Source: Actinomycetes bacterium
Lineage (GTDB): Bacteria; Actinomycetota; Acidimicrobiia; Acidimicrobiales; RAAP-2
NCBI GenBank assembly: GCA_021793515.1
Contig: JAJYSP010000005.1
Location: 38,180 to 102,179 of the forward strand
DNA: 64,000 bases
Direction of reading: 5' to 3'
The position numbers were made by a program, and so were the translations under genes. This document shows positions 40,002 to 48,794 of this stretch, piece after piece. The first letter of the stretch is position 1. Each line of letters starts with the position of its first letter. The notes under the pieces are model-generated. The model did no database searches and was not told the origin of the DNA. It worked only from the letters and a program-made list of their open reading frames with translations.

Positions 40002-40703
40002 TCAGTCGGACAACGCGACGGATGAGGCGACGTCGGCCTTCCATACTCCAACGATCGGAAGCCCATGGGCGCCCCATTCGAGTGGTCCCCCAATAAAACG
40101 TCGCGCCACGCGCCCCCGCTTGCGCAGTTGGGTCACGGCCTCGGCGGAGAGCACGCAATAGGGACCGCGACAGTACGCGACGACCTCGCGCTCGCCATCA
40201 ATTTCGGACATGCGTTCGGGCAATTCATCGAGCGGAATGCTGATGGCACCGGGTAGGTGGCCCGCTTCAAACTCGAGGCGAGGGCGTACGTCGATCACGG
40301 TGACGTTGCCCGTCTGGGCTCGTTCGAGCAATTCCTCAATACCAACAGGCTCAGCCCCGTCGACGGTGCCAAAGAACGCCTCCGCTAGCTGACGTACTTC
40401 GGCGAGTCGCGATTCGGCCAGCGCACGCAGCGCCTGGTACCCGGTCGCCACGGTGTCGTCGGCGAGTCGGTAGACGACATGGAGGCCATCGCGTCGTGAG
40501 GCAACGAGACCGCTCGTTCGAAGGATGCCGAGGTGGCGCGACGTGTTGGCAACGGTCATGCCCGTAACTTCAGCGATGGACTCCACCGCTCGCGGGCCTT
40601 GAGCGAGCAGGTCGATGATTTCCAGTCTCTTGGGGCTGCTGAACGCGGCTCCCACACGTGACAGTTGTTCGAACATCCCATCTTTGAATTCGCGTGGTCT
40701 CAC
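40002..40703 (-). CDS. ArsR-type regulator fused to a rhodanese domain
   Basis: 233 residues from a GTG with AGGA five bases upstream; a TTG at 40718 would add five. Residues 1-110 form an ArsR winged helix (SPKRLEIIDLLAQGPRAVESIAEVTGMTVANTSRHLGILRTSGLV). Residues 120-215 are a rhodanese domain with DVRPRLEFEAGHLPGAISIPLDEL and the loop AYCRGPYCVLS (Cys178, Cys183). The winged helix has no cysteine, unlike the BigR/SqrR dithiol sensors, so persulphide sensing would have to use the rhodanese cysteines; that is inference. It heads a four-gene operon and has palindromes over its own promoter. Confidence 0.9.
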   Translation of the reverse strand: MRPREFKDGMFEQLSRVGAAFSSPKRLEIIDLLAQGPRAVESIAEVTGMTVANTSRHLGILRTSGLVASRRDGLHVVYRLADDTVATGYQALRALAESRLAEVRQLAEAFFGTVDGAEPVGIEELLERAQTGNVTVIDVRPRLEFEAGHLPGAISIPLDELPERMSEIDGEREVVAYCRGPYCVLSAEAVTQLRKRGRVARRFIGGPLEWGAHGLPIVGVWKADVASSVALSD

Positions 40704-40713
40704 CGGGGTCCTA

Positions 40714-40739
40714 TTCAAGTACTTGATTGAGTACTATAA
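40714..40739 (-). promoter_or_regulatory. Candidate operator/promoter of the sulfur operon
   Basis: A perfect 12-bp palindrome TCAAGTACTTGA (40715-40726) is followed by a second AGTACT 12 bases away (40730-40735), together an extended inverted repeat overlapping a likely -10 element TATAGT on the reverse strand. ArsR-family repressors bind such sites over promoters, so autoregulation is likely. Confidence 0.6.
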
Positions 40740-40871
40740 CACCTAAATCCGCTTGGTGGTGCCGTGGTGGTGACGATCGAACGGGCACGAGGGATAACGC
40801 CACGCTGACGGCGTGGAGGATTTCTCTCACGTGCCATACCTCATCACCGCGCATTAGCAGCGAGGCACGAG

Positions 40872-41306
40872 GTGAGCCGACCGTATCGCCCCCTCGTGGC
40901 ACGACGTCGAGGTCGACGACCTACCAACAATCGTCCCCACGGGGTGCACCACCCGGCGCGGCCAGCGGCGCGGAACCTTCATCAACGCCATGGTCCACAC
41001 CGTCGCCTCAACGGGCGTCTTCGGCATGGACACCACTCGCCGAGGCGCTCGCGGCGTTCGGGGCCTCTAACTACGAGCACCTCTACCTACGCGACGCCAC
41101 ACGTGACCAGGCCGAGCGGGTGGTGGTCATGTTGCACACACTCGTCGAGCAAGACGCCGCGCACCGAACTGATCGACGAGCAGCCCGGCGAGCCCCTCGA
41201 GCGGGCGGTCGCCTACGTCGCGGGGATGACGTGCCGCTTCGCCTATCGCAGCGCCCTCAGGCTGCACCACTGGCCCGACGGCCGGCGCGACGGGCGTCGA
41301 CCGTGA
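40872..41306 (+). pseudogene. Frameshifted 3' remnant of a dGTPase-like gene
   Basis: Three frames in succession give a diverged copy of the C-terminal third of the intact dGTPase-like protein: first DVEVDDLPTIVPTG...FINAMVHTVASTGVFGMD, then after a shift LAEALAAFGASNYEHLYLRDATRDQAE and VMLHTLVEQDA, then after another shift EPLERAVAYVAGMTCRFAYRSALRLHHWP. These align with VSADDLPESI, AEALGELRAFNYERIYNRPES and TAAVTYVAGMTDRFAFDTATRLLNWP of the intact gene. The HD-containing N-terminal two thirds are absent. Similarity is moderate, so it is not a recent duplicate. Confidence 0.8.
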
Positions 41307-41333
41307 AACGACGGCGCCCGGTACGCTGCCAGC

Positions 41334-42053
41334 GTGCCTAAGCGCCTCGTGCTCCCCCTGGTCCTCGCCCTCGTCGTCACGATCGCCGTGGCCGGCACCG
41401 CCATCGCCGTGCTCACGCGTCGCACCTCGACACCGCCGCCACTACGCGTGAGCGGTCTGCCGGCCGCCGTGACGACCGGGGAGGCCGACCTCATGGCGCT
41501 CTCGCCAGTGCCCAACCGACCCGCACCGACCTTCACCCTGACCGACCAGAACGGCCGACGCGTCTCGCTCGCCTCGCTGCGCGGGCGACCGGTGGTACTC
41601 AACTTCATGGACCCGCACTGCGTGGACATCTGCCCCCTCGTCGCCCAGGAGCTCCGCTACGCCGAGGCCGACCTGACCGGGGTGGCCCGCGACACCGTCT
41701 TCATCGCGGTGAACGTCAACCCCTTCGCGCACTCCGTCGCCGACGTCGCCGCCTTCTCGCGCACCCACCTGCTCACCACGATCCCGACCTGGCACTACCT
41801 CACGGGCCCGGTGCCCGCCCTCGAGGCGGTCTGGCGCGCCTACGGCGTCGACGTGCAGGCCCCGAGCCCGAAGGCCGACGTAATCCACACCTCGATCACC
41901 TACTTCATCGACCCGGCCGGTCACGAGCGCTACGTCGCCTCACCGCTCGTCAACCACCGCGCCTCGGGTGCGGCCTTCCTGCCCACCAACACGATGCAGG
42001 CGTGGGGCAAGGGCATCGCCGCGATCGCCGAGTCCCTCGCGAGCGCGCGCTAG
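41334..42053 (+). CDS. SCO1/SenC family copper-binding protein
   Basis: 239 residues. N-terminal signal anchor ([23 protein letters not shown]) and a thioredoxin-like domain with the copper ligands in [11 protein letters not shown] (Cys-x3-Cys) and a distal His in [14 protein letters not shown] proteins insert copper into the CuA centre of cytochrome oxidase outside the membrane. The start is GTG with TACGCT ending 6 bases upstream. Its stop codon overlaps that of the convergent EAL gene. Confidence 0.9.
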   Translation: MPKRLVLPLVLALVVTIAVAGTAIAVLTRRTSTPPPLRVSGLPAAVTTGEADLMALSPVPNRPAPTFTLTDQNGRRVSLASLRGRPVVLNFMDPHCVDICPLVAQELRYAEADLTGVARDTVFIAVNVNPFAHSVADVAAFSRTHLLTTIPTWHYLTGPVPALEAVWRAYGVDVQAPSPKADVIHTSITYFIDPAGHERYVASPLVNHRASGAAFLPTNTMQAWGKGIAAIAESLASAR

Positions 42054-45000
42054 TCGAGCGGAACCGGTCGACCGAAGAGGAACCCCTGGCCGAGCAGGCC
42101 CCCCGCGCTGATCGAGGTCCCGATGGCGCGAAGCGCCTCGGCCTCGGCCTCGGTCTCGACGCCCTCGGCGATGATGGTCGCGTCACTCTTGGCGGCGAAG
42201 TAGTACATCGCGGCCGCCATCGACTGGCGCACCCGGTCCTGGTCGATGTCGCGCACGATCGAGATGTCGAGCTTCACGAAGGCGGGGTCGAGCTCGATGA
42301 TGTGGGTGAGGCTCGTGAACCCAGCCCCCGCGTCGTCGACCGCGAGGCGCACGTCACCCATGGACGCGATCGCCCGGCGGACCGCGCCGTAGTCCTCGAC
42401 GATCGCGTGCTCGGTGATCTCGATCACGATGGAGCGACCAGCCCCCGCGACGACCCGAGCGGCGGTGCCGTCGACGATCGCCGCGGGCGAGAAGTTCACA
42501 CTCAGCCAGATCTCGGGCGCCAGCGCGTGGGCGGCCTTGAGGGCCGCGGCCACGCAGGTCGCCTCGAGGGCCGGCCCGAGGCCGACCGAGTGCGCAGCGA
42601 GAAATCGTTGCTCGGGCGACTCGTCGTCGTCGAAGCGGGTGAGGGCCTCGTAGCCCACGACCGCACCCGTGACGAGGTCGACGAAGGGCTGGAAGACCGG
42701 GTGGAACCGGCGAGCGCGCATCACGTCAACGATCTCGGCGCGTAACCGCTCGGTGCGGTCGTAGTAGTCGGCCTGGTGGCCGACCAGGGCGCCGACGAAC
42801 GTCCCGAGTTGCTCACAGGTCGACATGCGCTCGTCGAGCCAGGTCGGGGCGGCGACGTCCTTGGTGGCGAAGAGCAACAGCCCGAGCAGCTGGTCGTCGT
42901 GGTTGATCGGCGCGGTGATGGCCGCGACGTAGTCGTTCGCGCACCAGTCGGCCACGAGCGTGGCGTTCATCGAGCGCGGGGGGTCGGCGAGCGTCGTCCA
43001 CCACGGTCCGACTCGGGCGCGCGTGAGCAGCGTCACCGAGTCGAGAGCGCCGAGCATCTCACCGGTGACGAACCCGGGCATCACCGACCCGGCGCACGCC
43101 ACCGGGCGCAGGCGTCCGTCGCGCTCGACGAGCAGCACCGCGACGGCGTCGACGTTCTCCAGGTTCACCGCGGCGTTCGCGAAGGCGTTGGCCGTGTCCT
43201 CGAGGGTTGCGCCGGCCCGAACGTCGCGCATGATCGCAAGTGTCGCCGCGCGGTCTCGCTGCTCACGGGTGAGAGCGGCCTCGAGGGAGCGCACCACGGT
43301 CACGTCGCGCTTGACCGCGACGTAGGCGGTGACGGCGTTGGACTCGTCGGTGATCGGGGTGATCGTCGCCTCTTCCTCGTAGAGCTCACCGTTCTTGCGC
43401 CGACTCACCATCGGGCCGCGCCAGCTTTCGCCGGGCGCGAGGGTCGACCAGAGCTGGTCGTAACTCGGCCACTCGGCGAGTCCCCCCTGGAAGATCGACG
43501 GACTCTCGCCGAGCAGCTCGTCGAGACCGTAGCCGCTGGTGCGCAGCAGCGTCGGGTTCGCGTAGACGATGAGCCCCACCGCGTCGGTCACGAGGATCGA
43601 CTCGCCGGCTTGCTCGATCACGCGGGTGAGCATGTTCTGGTCACGCAGTGACGCGACCAACTGCGCCTGCTCGCGCAGTCGCACGATCCCGAACTCCACC
43701 TCGTTGGCGAGGTCCTCGAAGAGCTTCACCTCATTGGGTCCAAAGGCGCCGACCTCGGCGGCGTAGACCATCAGCACCCCGTCAACCGAACCGCGAACGA
43801 CCACCGGCACCACGATCACTGAGCGGAACTGGTGCTCGTCGGTGATCGCGCGCCACGGCGAGGTCCAGGTGTCTCGTCGCAGGTCCTCCACGACGACGGT
43901 CTTCGCGAGGCGGACCGCGCGGCCCATGGGCGCGTCGCCGTTGGGGCCATCACCCCAGGTGACGTGGACGACCTCGGCGTAGTCGGCGTGCTCGTGGCTG
44001 GTCGCCACGATTGACAGCGTGCGGCCCTCGTCGTGCTCGGCGCGCGCGTACCACGCGAAGGCGTAGCCACCTTCGTCGACGGCGGCCTGGCACATCGCCT
44101 GGAGCATCGTCGTCTCGTCCTGGGCGTGCACCAGGATCCGACCGGCCGCGGACAGCGTGTCAAAGGCCCGCTCGGCGACGACCTCCAGCTGACAGTCCCG
44201 CAGGCCCACGACCGCCGCGGTCACGGTGCCGCGCTCGTCGTGCACCGGGTGCGCGTGGAGCTGCATCCAGCGCCAGTCCCCGCTCGCGGTTCGGTAGCGG
44301 ATCTTCTCGCCGTGCACGTCGTGGCCGGTGTAGACGATCGCCCGCCACCCCAACAAGGTCGCTCGGTCCTGTTCGGCGATGAGGTCCACTGACAGTGTGC
44401 CGACGATGTCCTCGACCGCCCAGCCGAGCACGTCGGCCACCGACGGCGAGATCCACACGATGACGCCCTCGGGGTTGGTCATCATCACCACGTCGCTCGC
44501 GTTCTCCGCGAGCAGCTGAAACCGCCGCTCGGACTCGACGAGTCGCTCGTGAACTGTGACCTCGGCGCTGGCGTCACGCCACGACGACACCCGCACCGCG
44601 CCGGGAGCGACGCCAACGTCGCGCACCGAGATCGTCATCCATCGGTAGTCCCCCTCGGCACGGCGCACGCGGGCCGTCAGCTCGTGACGATCGCCGTCGC
44701 CGAGTTGGTGCTGGGCGGTGCGCACGCGCTCAAGGTCCTCGGGGTGCACGAACTCGATGAACTCACGGCCGATCACGTCCTCGGGCCGCCAGCCGGTCAT
44801 CGCGGTCAGTGAGTCCGAGACCCAGGTGATCGGACCGCCGGGTTCAGACACCGAGACGATGTCCGACGTGTTCTCGGCGAGCAGCCGATAGCGCAGGTCC
44901 TCGGCGACCCGATCGGTCACGTCGCGCCACGTGTAGCTGATGGCGTCGCCCACCTTCACCGCGCGCACGTCGAAGTGGCCCCGCTCGCCGAGGATCTCGT

Positions 45001-45343
45001 TGTCGTACGTCACGTCGTCGAGCGCGAGCGCCTCACCCGTTTCCACGGTGTGTACGAAGCGGTCAAAAAGCCCCGAGTTGCGATGATTGGGTAGCAGCGT
45101 GAGCAGCCGGGACCCGATGAGCTGTTCGCGCGTCGTGTGGTTGATCTCAATGGCGGCCTCGTTGGCCTCCACGTACTCGAAGTCCACGACCTGACCCGTG
45201 TCGTCGCGCACGGCTCGCAGCACGACCAGCGGGTCGAACATCGACTGCAAGATCGCCCCGACGGTCGCCCGGTCGACGGCTGACGCGCCAACGGCACTCG
45301 TCCCACGGCTTCGTTCAGGTGGCGATTCGGACGTCATGGTCAT
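42050..45343 (-). CDS. Multi-sensor PAS/GAF/EAL cyclic-di-GMP phosphodiesterase
   Basis: About 1097 residues from an ATG with GGGGGGAG upstream. Order: divergent PAS ([14 protein letters not shown]), two classic PAS/PAC units ([17 protein letters not shown] and [17 protein letters not shown]), a GAF domain ([21 protein letters not shown]), a PAS ([16 protein letters not shown]), a second GAF, and a C-terminal EAL domain. The EAL residues are all seen: [61 protein letters not shown], so it should hydrolyse c-di-GMP. No GGDEF and no membrane helix, implying a cytoplasmic sensor. Confidence 0.93.
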   Translation of the reverse strand: MTMTSESPPERSRGTSAVGASAVDRATVGAILQSMFDPLVVLRAVRDDTGQVVDFEYVEANEAAIEINHTTREQLIGSRLLTLLPNHRNSGLFDRFVHTVETGEALALDDVTYDNEILGERGHFDVRAVKVGDAISYTWRDVTDRVAEDLRYRLLAENTSDIVSVSEPGGPITWVSDSLTAMTGWRPEDVIGREFIEFVHPEDLERVRTAQHQLGDGDRHELTARVRRAEGDYRWMTISVRDVGVAPGAVRVSSWRDASAEVTVHERLVESERRFQLLAENASDVVMMTNPEGVIVWISPSVADVLGWAVEDIVGTLSVDLIAEQDRATLLGWRAIVYTGHDVHGEKIRYRTASGDWRWMQLHAHPVHDERGTVTAAVVGLRDCQLEVVAERAFDTLSAAGRILVHAQDETTMLQAMCQAAVDEGGYAFAWYARAEHDEGRTLSIVATSHEHADYAEVVHVTWGDGPNGDAPMGRAVRLAKTVVVEDLRRDTWTSPWRAITDEHQFRSVIVVPVVVRGSVDGVLMVYAAEVGAFGPNEVKLFEDLANEVEFGIVRLREQAQLVASLRDQNMLTRVIEQAGESILVTDAVGLIVYANPTLLRTSGYGLDELLGESPSIFQGGLAEWPSYDQLWSTLAPGESWRGPMVSRRKNGELYEEEATITPITDESNAVTAYVAVKRDVTVVRSLEAALTREQRDRAATLAIMRDVRAGATLEDTANAFANAAVNLENVDAVAVLLVERDGRLRPVACAGSVMPGFVTGEMLGALDSVTLLTRARVGPWWTTLADPPRSMNATLVADWCANDYVAAITAPINHDDQLLGLLLFATKDVAAPTWLDERMSTCEQLGTFVGALVGHQADYYDRTERLRAEIVDVMRARRFHPVFQPFVDLVTGAVVGYEALTRFDDDESPEQRFLAAHSVGLGPALEATCVAAALKAAHALAPEIWLSVNFSPAAIVDGTAARVVAGAGRSIVIEITEHAIVEDYGAVRRAIASMGDVRLAVDDAGAGFTSLTHIIELDPAFVKLDISIVRDIDQDRVRQSMAAAMYYFAAKSDATIIAEGVETEAEAEALRAIGTSISAGGLLGQGFLFGRPVPLD

Positions 45344-45383
45344 CGATGACTCCCCCCGAGCGACCACGTCAACCCGTAAGGGC

Positions 45384-45413
45384 ATCGTAGGTTGTTCGCA
45401 CCGTCGCACGCAA
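45384..45413 (-). promoter_or_regulatory. Candidate promoter of the EAL gene
   Basis: On the reverse strand TTGCGT and TACGAT are 18 bases apart, about 40 bases upstream of the ATG, in an otherwise featureless 174-base gap of lower GC. Confidence 0.4.
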
Positions 45414-45517
45414 TGCATCGCGAAATTTCCACGCACCGACCAACGCCAGTGCGACGACGCCCACCAGATCGGTCGATTCGTTCGAATCTCGAGCGCCGAG
45501 CCGCTGGGCGCCTCGCC

Positions 45518-46363
45518 CTACGGCCGGGTCGCGCCCTCGAGGTTGATCCGCGGCGGCTCGCCACCGCTCATCCAGGCCACGCGCTGTTCACTCGTGCGGA
45601 TCGCCGCGTGCTCGTGGGTGAGGATCCAGAAGCGGTTCTCGAGCACGGCCGTCGTCACGGCCTCGGCGACGACGCTCGGGTCGATGCCCGATCGCACCGC
45701 GCTACTCGCCATTACGCCGATGGCGCGCACCGTCGGGTCGTCGTTGTAGTCGCGCAGGTCCTCGGGCAAGTTGCGCTCGGACTCGTCGATGCGCGTACGC
45801 ACGAAGCCGGGGCAAAGCACTGAGGCACCGACGTGCTTGCCTGAGAGGCGAAGCTCGTGAAAGAGCGTCTCGGCGATCCCGACGACGGCGAACTTGCTCG
45901 CGCAGTAGGGACCCATGCCGGGCACGCCCCCGAGGCCCGCCAGTGAGGCGGTGGAGACGACGTGGCCCTCGTCTTGTTCGAGGAAGAGCGGCACGAAGGC
46001 GTTGATGCCGTTGATCACCCCGTCGACGTTCACCCCCATGACCCAGTCCCACACGGCCTTGGGCGTGCCGATGGCCGGACCGGCCCCGACGCCGGCGTTG
46101 TTGAAGATGAGGTGTGCGGCGCCGAAGTTCGCGAGCGCCGCCTCGCGTAGCGCGATCACGTCGGACTCGACCGCGACGTCACAGGCGACGCCAACCACCC
46201 GGGCCCCGGCGTTCGCGAGCGTCTCGACCGCCGCCGCGAGCGCGGCCTCCTCGACGTCGCCGAGCACGAGGGACGCACCGGCCGCGGCCATGCGCGTCGC
46301 CGTCGCCAGTCCGATTCCACTCGCCCCACCGGTGATGACGGCCGTTCGACCAGCGAGTTCCAT
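45518..46363 (-). CDS. SDR family oxidoreductase
   Basis: 281 residues of a classical short-chain dehydrogenase: TGGASGIGLATA (nucleotide binding), CDVAVESDV, FNNAGVG, the catalytic Ser in VVSTASLAG and Tyr/Lys in YCASKFAVVG, and CPGFVRTRI. A C-terminal extension of about 40 residues distinguishes it from minimal members. Substrate unknown. AAGGGGG lies before the ATG; 17 bases separate it from the Mrp gene upstream, so co-transcription is likely. Confidence 0.92.
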   Translation of the reverse strand: MELAGRTAVITGGASGIGLATATRMAAAGASLVLGDVEEAALAAAVETLANAGARVVGVACDVAVESDVIALREAALANFGAAHLIFNNAGVGAGPAIGTPKAVWDWVMGVNVDGVINGINAFVPLFLEQDEGHVVSTASLAGLGGVPGMGPYCASKFAVVGIAETLFHELRLSGKHVGASVLCPGFVRTRIDESERNLPEDLRDYNDDPTVRAIGVMASSAVRSGIDPSVVAEAVTTAVLENRFWILTHEHAAIRTSEQRVAWMSGGEPPRINLEGATRP

Positions 46364-46380
46364 GATCCCCCTTGAGTGGG

Positions 46381-47481
46381 TTAAACGAGCTTGAGCTCTT
46401 GACGATAGACCCGCGCCGGACCCTGGCGCTGAATCGTGGCCGCGAGTTCGGTGAAGGCGTGGGCCACGTCACTCTCGGGTTCATAGACCACCACCGGGTC
46501 GCCGAGGTCCCCGCCACTGCGCAGTCGCGGGTCGAGGGGGATCTGGCCGAGCAGCGGGATCCCGAGGTCGTTCGCCAGCTTGGCGCCGCCGCCGGCCCCG
46601 AAGATCTCGTAGCGCTGGCCGTCGTCGCCGACGAACCAGCTCATGTTCTCGATCACCCCGCGCACGCTCAGCTTGAGGGCCCGCGCGGCGTAGGCGCTGC
46701 GCTGGGCGACGCGCTGGGCCGCCGGCTGGGGGGTCGTCACCACGTACATCTCGACGCGCGGCAGGATCTCGGACAACGTGAGCGCGACGTCACCGGTGCC
46801 CGGGGGCATGTCGATCAACAAGAAGTCGGGCTCGTCCCACCACGCCTCGGTCACGAGCTGCTCGATCGCCTTGTGCAGCATCGGCCCGCGCCAGATCACC
46901 GGCTGCTCGTCGGGCACGAAGTAGCCCATCGAGATACAGCGCACCCCGTGGGCGAGGGTCGGGATCACGGTGTCGCCGAGCACGATGGGGTCGTGGTCGG
47001 CGCCGAGCATTTTGGGTAGCGAGAAACCGTAGACGTCGGCGTCGAGGATGCCGACCTGGTGACCGGCCTGGGCGAGCGCGATGGCGAGGTTGACCGTCAC
47101 CGAGGACTTGCCCACGCCGCCCTTGCCCGATGAGATCCCGAGCACGCGGGTCTTGGCGAGCTTGTCGAGGAACTTGGGCGTGGCGGTGTCGTGGTGGTGG
47201 CCCGGGCCGGGCTCGGCGGTCATGTTGCCGCGCAGGAAGTTGCGCAGCTCCAGGCGCTCGTCGTCAGTCATGGCGCGCACGCTCACCCGCGCGCCCGGGG
47301 CGACGTCGGCGATCTCGTCCTCGAGCCAGGCGCGGTTCGGCCACTCAACGACCGGCAGCACCAGCTCGACATTCAGACCGTCGCGGTCCTCGACGGCGCC
47401 GAGGAAGCCCAATTCCTCAAGGGTTCGCACCAGCTGGGGCTCGGTGATCGCGCCAATCGCCCGGCGTAGGTCCTCTGACAT
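46381..47481 (-). CDS. Mrp/ApbC P-loop Fe-S carrier ATPase
   Basis: 366 residues. An N-terminal DUF59 (MIP18-like) domain, then deviant Walker A SSGKGGVGKSSVTVNLA (residues about 118-127), LDADVYGFSLP, MPPGTGDVALTLS and TTPQPAA. The C-terminal Cys-x2-Cys used for the bridging cluster in typical ApbC is absent: ENMSWFVGDDGQRYEIFGAGGG has no cysteine. It may still act in Fe-S transfer by another ligand set. GAGGAG precedes the ATG. It is divergent from a SufR-like regulator across 74 bases. Confidence 0.9.
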   Translation of the reverse strand: MSEDLRRAIGAITEPQLVRTLEELGFLGAVEDRDGLNVELVLPVVEWPNRAWLEDEIADVAPGARVSVRAMTDDERLELRNFLRGNMTAEPGPGHHHDTATPKFLDKLAKTRVLGISSGKGGVGKSSVTVNLAIALAQAGHQVGILDADVYGFSLPKMLGADHDPIVLGDTVIPTLAHGVRCISMGYFVPDEQPVIWRGPMLHKAIEQLVTEAWWDEPDFLLIDMPPGTGDVALTLSEILPRVEMYVVTTPQPAAQRVAQRSAYAARALKLSVRGVIENMSWFVGDDGQRYEIFGAGGGAKLANDLGIPLLGQIPLDPRLRSGGDLGDPVVVYEPESDVAHAFTELAATIQRQGPARVYRQELKLV

Positions 47482-47555
47482 GGGTGTCTCCTCGTGATCG
47501 CCCCCGTACGAGGTTACCGTCGCGAAAGCGGGGTCCCGCTCGTAGACTGCCCTGC

Positions 47556-48266
47556 GTGAGCACCAACGAGCGCGAACTCGACCCGGGCCTCTTTAACGCC
47601 ACGGTCACGAGCCTCACCCACTCCTTCGGTGACCGCACCCGACGCGCCATCTACCTCTACCTACGCGAGAACCCCGGCACGACCGCGGCCGAGCTCGCCG
47701 AGCACTGCCAGGTCCACGCGAACGTCGTGCGCCACCACCTCGAACGACTGGCCGAGGGCGGCTACGTCACCTACGACAACCTGCGAAAGACGACCGTGGG
47801 TCGCCCGGCGAAGGGCTACCGGGTGGTGGACACCGCGCCCGCGATGGAGGCGGCGGTGCGCCGCGACGCGCTCCTCGTCGCGCTGCTCGAGCGGGCCCTC
47901 GATCGGCTCGGCGCGAACGAGGCCGAGGCAATCGCCCACCAGGTCGGCGTCGAATACGGTCGCGGCCTCGGCGCGAACGGGGCGACCCTCGAGACCGGCC
48001 GACCGGTGAAGGCCGCCCTCGCCTCGATCGCGGGACTGCTCAACGCCCACGGCTTCGCCGCGCGCGCCGAGGACGAGGAGAACGGCATCTCCGTCGTCTC
48101 GGAGAACTGTCCCTTTGGTCTCGCCGCTCGCCACCACCCGGTGCTCTGCGCCGTAGACCGCGGACTGATCGCGGGCATGCTGGAGGGCGTCGGCAGTGCG
48201 CGCACCGCAGTGACGCTCTCCTCGCGGGCCCTCGGCGATGACGCCTGTCGCCACCAACTCAATTAG
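47556..48266 (+). CDS. SufR-like winged-helix regulator
   Basis: 236 residues from a GTG with TAGACT ending 7 bases upstream and no Shine-Dalgarno, so probably leaderless. N-terminal winged helix TRRAIYLYLRENPGTTAAELAEHCQVHANVVRHHLERLAEGGYV, then the linker VGRPAKGYR common to DeoR/SufR-type proteins. A C-terminal sensor carries ENCPFGLAARHHPVLC, whose Cys-x12-Cys spacing matches the first pair of the SufR cluster ligands; a further cysteine occurs near the end. An Fe-S sensing role beside Mrp is plausible. Confidence 0.8.
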   Translation: MSTNERELDPGLFNATVTSLTHSFGDRTRRAIYLYLRENPGTTAAELAEHCQVHANVVRHHLERLAEGGYVTYDNLRKTTVGRPAKGYRVVDTAPAMEAAVRRDALLVALLERALDRLGANEAEAIAHQVGVEYGRGLGANGATLETGRPVKAALASIAGLLNAHGFAARAEDEENGISVVSENCPFGLAARHHPVLCAVDRGLIAGMLEGVGSARTAVTLSSRALGDDACRHQLN

Positions 48267-48272
48267 CGATTA

Positions 48273-48725
48273 CTAACGCCGGCCTGGCGTGACAACACGC
48301 ACCGAGTTGCGTCGCGCCGCCTCAATCAGTCGGTCGTCGTAGGCCACGATTCCCTCGAGGTGTTCGCCGAGCTCGAGCGCCGACGCCAGGTGCAGGGCGT
48401 CGAGCGAGTGAAGCAATGATGGCTCGGCGAGACCAGCGTTCACGTAGGTCGAGGTGCCCGCCAGTATGAGCGACACGATCGCCACGGCCTCATCGACGAC
48501 CGCGCGGTCGACCCCGAGTCGGGTCGCGGCTCGCAGTGCCTCGGTACGCGAGAGGTGCGAGGACCGGAGCGTCATGGGCGACGCAGCGCGGGTGACGTTC
48601 GCCGGCGAACGCAGGATCGCGACCAAACGACCCCGGTCGGTGACCCCGATGACCTCGCCCTGGGCGACGCGACGAAGCGCGGCCGACGGGTGCTGTTGGA
48701 GTTCACGGACACCGATGGTCTTCAT
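48273..48725 (-). CDS. Phd-type antitoxin fused to a truncated PIN domain
   Basis: 150 residues. Residues 1-40 (MKTIGVRELQQHPSAALRRVAQGE then VIGVTDRGRLVAIL) are a Phd/YefM DNA-binding antitoxin. After a short linker the sequence resumes inside a PIN toxin: SSHLSRTEALRAA (second acidic residue), LHSLDALHLASALELG (third) and GIVAYDDRLIEAA (fourth). The PIN start with its first catalytic Asp, and the toxin-neutralising antitoxin tail, are missing. This looks like an in-frame deletion that fused a vapB-vapC pair, probably abolishing nuclease activity while keeping autoregulation. A GTG at 48734 is an alternative start. Confidence 0.8.
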   Translation of the reverse strand: MKTIGVRELQQHPSAALRRVAQGEVIGVTDRGRLVAILRSPANVTRAASPMTLRSSHLSRTEALRAATRLGVDRAVVDEAVAIVSLILAGTSTYVNAGLAEPSLLHSLDALHLASALELGEHLEGIVAYDDRLIEAARRNSVRVVTPGRR

Positions 48726-48733
48726 ATGCGTCA

Positions 48734-48751
48734 CGTGTAGTACACGCGTGT
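48734..48751 (-). promoter_or_regulatory. Palindromic operator candidate for the antitoxin fusion
   Basis: CGTGTA-G-TACACG and the overlapping perfect palindrome ACACGCGTGT lie immediately upstream of the start codon, as expected for a site bound by a Phd/VapB dimer. Confidence 0.5.
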
Positions 48752-48794
48752 TTGCGTCATTCTGGCTCGTTCACGCTGGTCCAAGGAGTCGCTG

